A stretch of DNA of 64,000 nucleotides from Moniliophthora roreri (taxonomy: Eukaryota > Basidiomycota > Agaricomycetes > Agaricales > Marasmiaceae): positions 682,001 through 746,000 of the forward strand of contig LATX02000133.1 of the NCBI GenBank assembly GCA_001466705.2, written 5' to 3'. A program made the translations under genes and the position numbers. The notes beneath the pieces were generated by a model. It was not told the DNA's origin, did not search any database, and saw only the letters and a list, made by a program, of their open reading frames with translations. Positions 56,480 through 64,000 of this stretch are shown piece by piece. How positions within the stretch are numbered: the first letter of the stretch is position 1; every line of letters begins with the position of its first letter.

Positions 56480-56535
56480 AAAAAGGTACGGTACGGTTTA
56501 CGGGTCAGTCGTAGACCGTACAAACCGTACCGTCA
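56480..56535. repeat. Short perfect-stem hairpin
   Basis: CGGTACGGTTTACGG and CCGTACAAACCGTACCG pair around a loop of about 15 nt. It could be a MITE tip or a structured RNA element; no more can be said. Confidence 0.45.
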
Positions 56536-57106
56536 GCCGGGTTTACTCTAGTGAGTACTGACGTGCCTCGACGCAAAATCAGGACCTCTGCCAGTCGTGT
56601 GGCCTGGAAGCATGAATCTTCAAGGCACTTCCTGCGGGTACCTCAAGTCTTTCGTGTGCCGTCTCGAATGTCACAGTCGCTGGCATGATAAATGGAATCG
56701 TACACTATAGGCTGTCATATAACATAACGTGGCGCGGGTATGTTTTTGCGTTCAATTGCCCTGACTCTTCGCCAAGGTTTTAATTCAATGATTAATCCTA
56801 GCATCTAAGCTTGATACATAGGAGCGACCATGATGAATCCGGACTCGTTCCACCAGTCTCCAGCGTTCATTTTGAATGACCATTCGTCCCCGCTTTCTTT
56901 CGATAGGAGATGAGAAACTGGTAGTTTGATGGGAAGGCGATACATTGAAGGAACTGTTACAGGTCTGAGAAGACGGATAATTGTCAGCAGCAGAAGCGAC
57001 TCCAGGGGCCTGTAATGCACTCTCCAGACGGGGCTACCGGCCCTCGAAAAAGCCCGGCCTTATGCATGTAGATCATGAGGGCCTAGTTAGCGAGGTTCAG
57101 GATCAG
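56536..57106. other. Intergenic region before the fungalysin gene
   Basis: No gene seen. Confidence 0.4.
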
Positions 57107-57113
57107 TATAAAG
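57107..57113 (+). promoter_or_regulatory. TATA box of the fungalysin gene
   Basis: TATAAAG, 87 nt before the ATG at 57194, a normal distance for a fungal core promoter. Confidence 0.55.
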
Positions 57114-57193
57114 ATCTTGTCGTGATGCAGTTCTCGCTCAGCAGTTCCTCCAAGCTCCCGTCCCTCCTTTAATCACTACCAGTAACCATTGGC

Positions 57194-60100
57194 ATGGCCT
57201 CGTTCAAGAAAATCCTTACCTCTGTTCTTTTGGCTATCGTATATGCTTCATCTACTGACGCAAAGCTATCAACTCATCAGGTCAGGACTGTGGGGCGTCG
57301 TGCGTTGAAGATTGAGTCGTATCATCCACCGACAACGTTCAAGGTGGGTAGATGTATCTTCTTTCTCCCTTTGCTTGGACTAAATTATGATAATTCAGAC
57401 ATTCGGAAAAGTGAAAACGGAGAAACGAGCGGTCGACGTCGATATCAATGTCGAAGTCTCTTCGGTCGACTTCGTCAAATCTGAGCTGAATCTGGACGAT
57501 TCAAAATTCAGCTATACAACGGGGTACACTTCTGAGGGTTGGGCGTACGGTTATTTGAAGCAGCAGCATGTGAGTATCATGACAAGCTGTGATGTGCGTG
57601 TCCAAGGTGGCCTGTTGAACTCATACTTAGAATGGCATTCCATTTGCCAATGCTGTTGCCAACGTGGCTTTCAAGGACACCCAGCTGATCTCATTCGGAA
57701 ATTCATTCGTGGATGCCTGTGAGTGTCCTTTGTTCACTTTCCATTCATCCAAGTCTTACACAAACCCAACTTGAAAGCGAATATTGCCGACTCCACGCCT
57801 ACTTTCGATATCCAACAAGCCATTAGAGTTGCCGAAGACGCTCTTGAAGGCAAACACAATGATATCGAGCCGACCCTTGAATACCTTGTTAGACCGGACG
57901 GCTCTGTTGCTCTGACGCATGTTATTCAAATCAAGAACGATGATGCGAGGACTTGGTACGAAGCCTTCGTTGATGCACATTCTGGGGAGCTTCTCTCTAT
58001 CACTGACTTTGTTGCCCACGCAACGGTAAGTACACACGATGTGAATCCTCTATGTTGCAGCTCTCGAGTTCGTTTGCTTTTAGTACAAGGTGATTCCAGT
58101 GCAGAAGCCTAGTCTTCTTGCCGGATATGAAACTCTGGTTGACCCACAAGACCTTTCCGCTTCTCCTTTAGGATGGCATAATGATGGAACCGGTCTATCC
58201 AACACAACTTTGTGCGTTCATCATTCATTCGTCATGTGCGTGCGTTCTAAGTAGATTATAGAGGGAACAACGTCCTCGCCTTCAAAGCCACCCGAAGCGC
58301 CGTAACCACTCAATCTGCCGACGGACTTGTATTTGACTACGAATACGATGATTCGCTCACACCCGTTGAGGGTGATAACGTTGATGCATCCCGAACACAG
58401 GCATTCTATCTGGGCAACAAGGTCCATGATATTATGTACAAGTATGGCTTTACAGAAGCGGCATACAATTTCCAGAATACAAATTTTGGAAAGGGTGGAA
58501 GGGAACATGATCGTTTGCTGATGTTCGTGCAGCATTCTAGAGGTGTTAACAACTCAAACATTGCAGTTCCGCCCGAGTGAGTAACTGAGTTTTTGTCTAC
58601 TCTGTTGCTGAGTTTTTGCTTGATGGACTTCACAGCGGTCAATCACCTGAATGCCATGTGTTCCTCTTCACCTACACAACGGTATAGACGCTCATTGATT
58701 CTCCCAAAGGTGTCATTCTGATAAATACGACAGCCGAGCCGAGATGCCATTTTTGATATTAGCATTCCAGTCCATGAGATTACTCATGGTTTGACACAAC
58801 GTATAACCGGTGGAGGAACAGCTCGTTGCCTCCAAACAATGGAGGCTGGTGGGTTGGGTGAAGGATGGTCCGATGCTTTTGCTGAGTGGGTAATGTTTTA
58901 CCTCATGAGCCAGAAACAACTGAAACTAGTGCTCTCCAGCTGGACAGAACATCACAGTGGTCCTGATATCAAGGATTTTGCTCTTGGTGCATATGTGCTT
59001 AACCGTTCAAGAGGTGCAAGGGACTATTGTTACTCTACCAACCCAATGGTCAACCCATTGAGGTACTCTTCAATTAAGTCTGGAGGTGGGGTCCACAGTA
59101 AGTTTTCATTTATATCATGTTTATGTATTTGACCACTGACCTTTTGTCAGAAATAGGACAGGTCTGGTCTATCTCTTATGCTAAATCATGAAAGCTAATG
59201 AATATGTTCTCNCCCAGCTGATCTCATTCGGAAATTCATTCGTGGATGCCTGTGAGTGTCCTTTGTTCACTTTCCATTCATCCAAGTCTTACACAAACCC
59301 AACTTGAAAGCGAATATTGCCGACTCCACGCCTACTTTCGATATCCAACAAGCCATTAGAGTTGCCGAAGACGCTCTTGAAGGCAAACACAATGATATCG
59401 AGCCGACCCTTGAATACCTTGTTAGACCGGACGGCTCTGTTGCTCTGACGCATGTTATTCAAATCAAGAACGATGATGCGAGGACTTGGTACGAAGCCTT
59501 CGTTGATGCACATTCTGGGGAGCTTCTCTCTATCACTGACTTTGTTGCCCACGCAACGGTAAGTACACACGATGTGAATCCTCTATGTTGCAGCTCTCGA
59601 GTTCGTTTGCTTTTAGTACAAGGTGATTCCAGTGCAGAAGCCTAGTCTTCTTGCCGGATATGAAACTCTGGTTGACCCACAAGACCTTTCCGCTTCTCCT
59701 TTAGGATGGCATAATGATGGAACCGGTCTATCCAACACAACTTTGTGCGTTCATCATTCATTCGTCATGTGCGTGCGTTCTAAGTAGATTATAGAGGGAA
59801 CAACGTCCTCGCCTTCAAAGCCACCCGAAGCGCCGTAACCACTCAATCTGCCGACGGACTTGTATTTGACTACGAATACGATGATTCGCTCACACCCGTT
59901 GAGGGTGATAACGTTGATGCATCCCGAACACAGGCATTCTATCTGGGCAACAAGGTCCATGATATTATGTACAAGTATGGCTTTACAGAAGCGGCATACA
60001 ATTTCCAGAATACAAATTTTGGAAAGGGTGGAAGGGAACATGATCGTTTGCTGATGTTCGTGCAGCATTCTAGAGGTGTTAACAACTCAAACATTGCAGT

Positions 60101-61180
60101 TCCGCCCGAGTGAGTAACTGAGTTTTTGTCTACTCTGTTGCTGAGTTTTTGCTTGATGGACTTCACAGCGGTCAATCACCTGAATGCCATGTGTTCCTCT
60201 TCACCTACACAACGGTATAGACGCTCATTGATTCTCCCAAAGGTGTCATTCTGATAAATACGACAGCCGAGCCGAGATGCCATTTTTGATATTAGCATTC
60301 CAGTCCATGAGATTACTCATGGTTTGACACAACGTATAACCGGTGGAGGAACAGCTCGTTGCCTCCAAACAATGGAGGCTGGTGGGTTGGGTGAAGGATG
60401 GTCCGATGCTTTTGCTGAGTGGGTAATGTTTTACCTCATGAGCCAGAAACAACTGAAACTAGTGCTCTCCAGCTGGACAGAACATCACAGTGGTCCTGAT
60501 ATCAAGGATTTTGCTCTTGGTGCATATGTGCTTAACCGTTCAAGAGGTGCAAGGGACTATTGTTACTCTACCAACCCAATGGTCAACCCATTGAGGTACT
60601 CTTCAATTAAGTCTGGAGGTGGGGTCCACAGTAAGTTTTCATTTATATCATGTTTATGTATTTGACCACTGACCTTTTGTCAGAAATAGGACAGGTCTGG
60701 TCTATCTCTTATGCTAAATCATGAAAGCTAATGAATATGTTCTCCCTTTATCAGGCTTGGTGAGTACCTCTGTTTGTGGCCTTGAAAAGAAGGCACTAAC
60801 AGCAATTCTTAAGGGCTAACATATTGCATAATGTCTATGCAGCACTTGTCACTGAGCATGGTTGGTCAAGTACTGCCTTCACAGATCCCACTGGGCTAGA
60901 AGGAAATGTGGTCTACCTCCATCTCTTTGTAGATGCACTTGCTATTCAACCCTGCAACCCAACCTTCCTCAGTGCTCGGGATTCATGGATCCAAGCAGAT
61001 GAAGCCAGATATTCTGGTGCACACAAATGCTTGCTCTGGAAGACTTTTGCAAGCCAAGGACTGGGAGTTAAAGCAGCCAACTACCGAGACAATAGAACAA
61101 TACCAAAAGAATGTCAGGTCAATGTTAATGTGAATGTGACTATTGACCTTGAAGATCAACAGTCACCTATCAAAATTTGA
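57194..61180 (+). CDS. Fungalysin, secreted M36 zinc metalloprotease
   Basis: An extracellular endopeptidase that degrades protein, made as a preproenzyme. Exons: 57194-57343, 57399-57569, 57631-57718, 57778-58025, 58084-58211, 58262-58576, 58636-58681, 58734-59097, 59151-59166 (equal to 60684-60699) and 60814-61180. Summed length is 1893 nt, 630 residues, close to known fungalysins. The bases between 59212 and 60744 are a second copy of 57680-59211 behind an N and should be ignored. Signal peptide is residues 1 to about 23; propeptide follows. The zinc motif HEITH is at about residues 396-400 (58773-58787) and the third ligand Glu in GEGWSD at about 425. C-terminal blocks DPTGLEGNVVYLHLFVDAL and CNPTFLSARDSWIQAD are typical. 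All introns are GT-AG. No stop interrupts the exons, so it is probably functional. Confidence 0.92.
57680..59211 (+). other. Left copy of a 1532-bp block repeated after the N at 59212
   Basis: 57680-59211 equals 59213-60744 at constant offset 1533 with no difference seen, introns included. It cuts exon 3 and intron 9 of the fungalysin gene without regard to exon borders. Confidence 0.88.
59213..60744 (+). other. Right copy of the 1532-bp block (likely artefact)
   Basis: Second copy of fungalysin exons 3-9, with a second HEITH at 60306-60320. It begins mid-exon right after an N, with no promoter or start codon. The right copy is the one contiguous with exon 10. Confidence 0.88.
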
Positions 61181-61994
61181 GGGTGTACTCTGTCATTTAA
61201 GTGTTTCATTCTCTAGTTACTATAGTACATAATATCTCTCTGAGTCCAACCATGCTTAGTGATTCATTATTGAATTTGTATATCAGCCAGGAGAAGAAAT
61301 TGAAAAGCTATTTTCTGACCTTCAAGACTTTGCAGAAATAATGCCAGTACTGCCTGACATATATTTGTTCAAAATTGCACTCATGCAATGAGTACCAGAG
61401 AATTTTTGAAAGGAAATCACTAAATTTGGGATCAGCACTAAGGATTCTAGCATAAACAACATCATACAAAGAGTACTTGAATTGGAACATGGAGAAAAGC
61501 ACAACTCCTTTTATGGGCATGTAGATGAGAAAATCAGCTTGTCTGGTGGCAGTATCACATACCCATACCCCAGTAGCTGTGCCTAGTGGGAGAGTTGTCA
61601 TGCAAGGCACTAATACTAGCAACCCTAGTAGCTTTGCTGTGGTAACTGGAGTGAGCCCCACAGTTCCCTTATTGACACTATCAATGACCTATGATCCAGT
61701 GCACACATACTTTTTTTCCCTCATTCCCATTGCATCTTATTGGTCAATCCCTTCTTCAAACCAGCCTATTGCTGGTTTGGCCAGGGAGAGTGTAAGGAAT
61801 CTACAATATCCACTATCTAATCATCATTCTATTATCTTGATCCCCAGTCCATGACCAGCATACATATATCTTGCCACACATGTACAAAGAATATATCTTG
61901 AAATCTACCATCTTGTCATGCTCACTCTGCCTTAATGGCCTATTATCTTACACCTATCCTACTAGTTACCACTCATAGGCCTTGATAGAGGATA
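61181..61994. other. AT-rich spacer, no assigned gene
   Basis: A minus-strand frame at 61308-61661 begins at a GTG and contains hydrophobic segments, but it overlaps an equally long plus-strand frame and has no recognised domain. Confidence 0.4.
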
Positions 61995-63077
61995 TGGTGT
62001 GACACAGTCAGATAGGATGGATGGAACAAGGAAATACTCAATGACTCCTATGGAAGTTGAGAGCATTTCCAAACATTGAAAGACAGGATAAGGAACTCCT
62101 ATGCAGTAGCAATAGACTCAGAATCTAGATACCCATATACCGCATGGAGAGCCTAGCTTGAATTGTGCTTCTGATACTCAAGATTGTATTTATTGGTGAC
62201 CTGCATATCTATATATAGTATGGGATTACTATTGTGACAGAGAATTGAACCCATATATGTTCATTTTATGATTTTTCCTGTGACCAGTATGATGTATACC
62301 TATTATTATAATTTTATTGTAAATATTTGTTTCTAGCAGTATATAAGAACAGCCATTTTGTAGGTGGGAGCAAGAGGAATCTGCCCCACCACTACACAAT
62401 TTGTATGTGGCTATTGTTTGTGTAGAAGAATCACATTCAATCAGATCTTCCTCCTCATGTCAGGCCCTAGGGACTCAGAGTAGACCTAGTTGAGATATAA
62501 GACTATAAACCAAACTTGATAGTGACAGCAAAGCCAGATATTTGTTCTGTGCTTTAACAAATAGTCATTTTTGAGTTCAAGAGAAGACTTTGTGTTAGAA
62601 AAGTTTTGGTGGCTTTCTGGAGACAGCTAGTGTTTTGCTAGTGTCAATGCAGCTTAAAGAGGGCTCAGGCTACATTTAAAGTAGAAGTTTTCCTACTCAA
62701 GTGTGTTACAGATCACAAACAAGAGGGTTGTATCCAGTACAAGGGATACTGTAGTCTTTGATTACTTGAGTTATCACTCCAGAGTAGTCTTACCATTGCC
62801 TCAGTGCAATTAGCTGTTGTATTTGGGCTTGATTGAGATAGTGTAAACCAGAAAACACACAATAAAAACAAAATTATTAAACAAATAAACCTTCATAGTC
62901 TCTATGTTGATAAACAAATACATGCTTATTTGGAACAAGAAGATCAAATAAGAGTCTAAGTGCAGTAACTTTGATCATGCCAAACCACACTCTGCACATC
63001 ACCACATAGACAATAGGAGAGTAGGATCTGATCAACAGATCAGCTCTTTTGTGTAGCACAATCAAGTGGTATTACTG
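61995..63077 (+). repeat. R1 repeat, third copy
   Basis: Full-looking R1: CAGTCAGATAG start region, TATA box TATATAAGAACAGCC (about 62338), TCAGGCCCTAGGGACTCAGA, one rather than two GCTCAGGCTAC units, and end GTGGTATTACTGG. Confidence 0.75.
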
Positions 63078-63081
63078 GTAC

Positions 63082-63228
63082 AGAGGTAGATAGAAAAGGG
63101 AGCTGGAAAGGTGTATGTGTCTGATAGAAAGAGAAGCATGTGAAATATACAAGTACATTAATAAGCATCTATTGGGAAAGGCATGGAAGACAGTGGGATA
63201 TAATGTCATAGGAGCAAAATTTGTAACA
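63082..63228 (-). repeat. Family A LTR fragment
   Basis: Plus-strand blocks GGGAGCTGG, GTGTCTGATAGAAAGAGAAGC and the end TTTGTAACA match the last third of family A LTRs. It is cut on the left by R1. Confidence 0.65.
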
Positions 63229-63304
63229 TCCTCTCTAGGTTGTCTTGCTATTCAATGTCTTCTTTAAGTACTTCTGTACTGCCTAACTGCTTGTTGCACT
63301 TTGT

Positions 63305-63664
63305 AGATTGTTATAGAAAGGTGAAATAAAATGAAAAATCCCATTGATAGCACTTTTGAGAGCTTGGTTAACTAGCCAATGCATTCATATGGTCATAGTT
63401 AGGTTCTCTACAAGTTTCAGGAATGATCCACTTTGGATCTGATACATAGATAAGTCAGAAAGTACAGCTTAGACACCTCTGTATAGTGTATCATATAGTC
63501 TTTTGTACTTTCCAATGTACTGTAGCTTTGCTAAGGCAATGACTAGCAGACTGGGCTCACTCTAGTCCTTATTACCCATCATCTTATGTCATATTAAAGT
63601 GTTCTGATTCAAAAGTAGTGTAAATTGAATAAAATTAGGTCTTTTCTAGGTTTGTCATATTACT
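63305..63664 (-). repeat. R3 repeat, inverted copy
   Basis: Reverse complement of 42506-42870 with about 85% identity by eye; its outer end is GTAATATGACAAACC read from 63664. Confidence 0.7.
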
Positions 63665-63694
63665 GGGTTTTTTCCAAGTGGCAAGTACATCAGC

Positions 63695-63915
63695 AAATCG
63701 AACACCTAATGATCATGGCAGAAAATGACTGAAATAGGTGATCATGGGCAAAATACATTATTACCCATTTTGGCCTTGATAATGGCAGAAAACAGACCCC
63801 ACCTAGTGATCATGGGAGATCATGGGCAGAATGGGTGATCATTCATTTTGCCCATGATTACCCATTTCCGCCATTATCATCCATTTTGCCCATGATCGCC
63901 CATTTTCATGAGAGT
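63695..63915. repeat. Foldback repeat of GATCATGGGC units
   Basis: Several direct and inverted copies of GATCATGGGCAAAAT and TGGCGGAAATGGG-type units make a largely palindromic stretch of about 220 bp. Confidence 0.5.
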
Positions 63916-63934
63916 CGGCCGGACAGAGAAAATG

Positions 63935-64000
63935 TATACTGCCACCTGGCAGAATCAAACCAGTGACACCAGCATTGCTTTGTAAGCCAATGCAGGAGCT
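63935..64000 (-). tRNA. tRNA-like sequence, incomplete (SINE or tRNA pseudogene)
   Basis: On the minus strand GGTTTGATTCTG resembles the Pol III B box (GGTTCRANYCC), preceded by a possible anticodon arm with TTG...CAA pairing around CTTACAA. The 5' half with the A box would lie beyond the window. The arm does not pair well, so a tRNA-derived SINE or decayed tRNA is more likely than a working tRNA. Confidence 0.25.

Noticed and set aside
59213..60744. Second tandem fungalysin gene
   Set aside because: It has no promoter, start codon or exons 1-2, begins mid-exon behind an N and equals the left block including introns. An assembly overlap explains it better.
61308..61661. 117-codon minus-strand ORF with hydrophobic segments
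   Set aside because: It starts at GTG, overlaps a plus-strand ORF of similar length, and has no start codon, splice or homology cue.

Overview
The window is nuclear DNA of a filamentous basidiomycete, most likely an Agaricomycete (mushroom former) with a repeat-rich genome. The evidence is the short introns of about 50-60 nt with CTAAC/CTGAC branch points, an M36 fungalysin of fungal length, two gene families typical of mushrooms, Ty3/Gypsy chromoviruses, and strong CpG depletion in old repeats. The species cannot be named from sequence alone.

Layout. 1-3.4 kb: a solo LTR and decayed AT-rich repeats. 3.4-38.5 kb: one large nest of retrotransposons. Family A (LTRs TGTTAC...GTAACA) supplies A1 (+, old, from 3407), A2 (-, 6081-13432, nearly complete, inserted in the reverse transcriptase of A1), a solo LTR in the RNase H of A1, A3 (+, from 14759, also in A1) and A4 (+, 20333-24455, young). 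Family B (LTRs TGTTATG...CCTAACA) supplies B1 (+, 19526-33935), which sits in A3 and carries A4. 747-bp CACTA-type elements sit in the A3 LTR, in B1 and at 41.7 kb. 38-47 kb: LTR-like repeats R1-R3, one small coiled-coil gene and a decayed zinc-finger/PHD gene. 47.4-52 kb: CpG-containing DNA with no convincing gene. 52-54.7 kb: a multi-exon gene of a mushroom-specific family, interrupted by a solo LTR. 57.2-61.2 kb: a secreted fungalysin metalloprotease gene. 61.2-64 kb: repeats again, with a tRNA-like trace at the right edge.

How the parts work. Both Gypsy families show the layout expected of Tf1-type self-primed reverse transcription: an 11-nt motif in the LTR, 33 nt from the TATA box, is the exact reverse complement of the primer-binding site next to the 5' LTR. 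In family A, gag and pol are joined through a conserved G GGT TTT slippery heptamer placed directly before the gag stop. A2 has an extra ORF after integrase, and B1 carries a long antisense cysteine-rich ORF before its 3' LTR. Most inactivating changes look like C-to-T deamination at CpG.

Assembly warning. Nine single-N joins occur (15558, 23025, 24029, 26740, 20672, 35428, 38920, 44025, 59212). At four of them the right side repeats 1.4-2.3 kb of the left side without a visible difference. These look like unmerged contig overlaps, so about 6.8 kb of the window is probably artefactual duplication, including a block inside the fungalysin gene.
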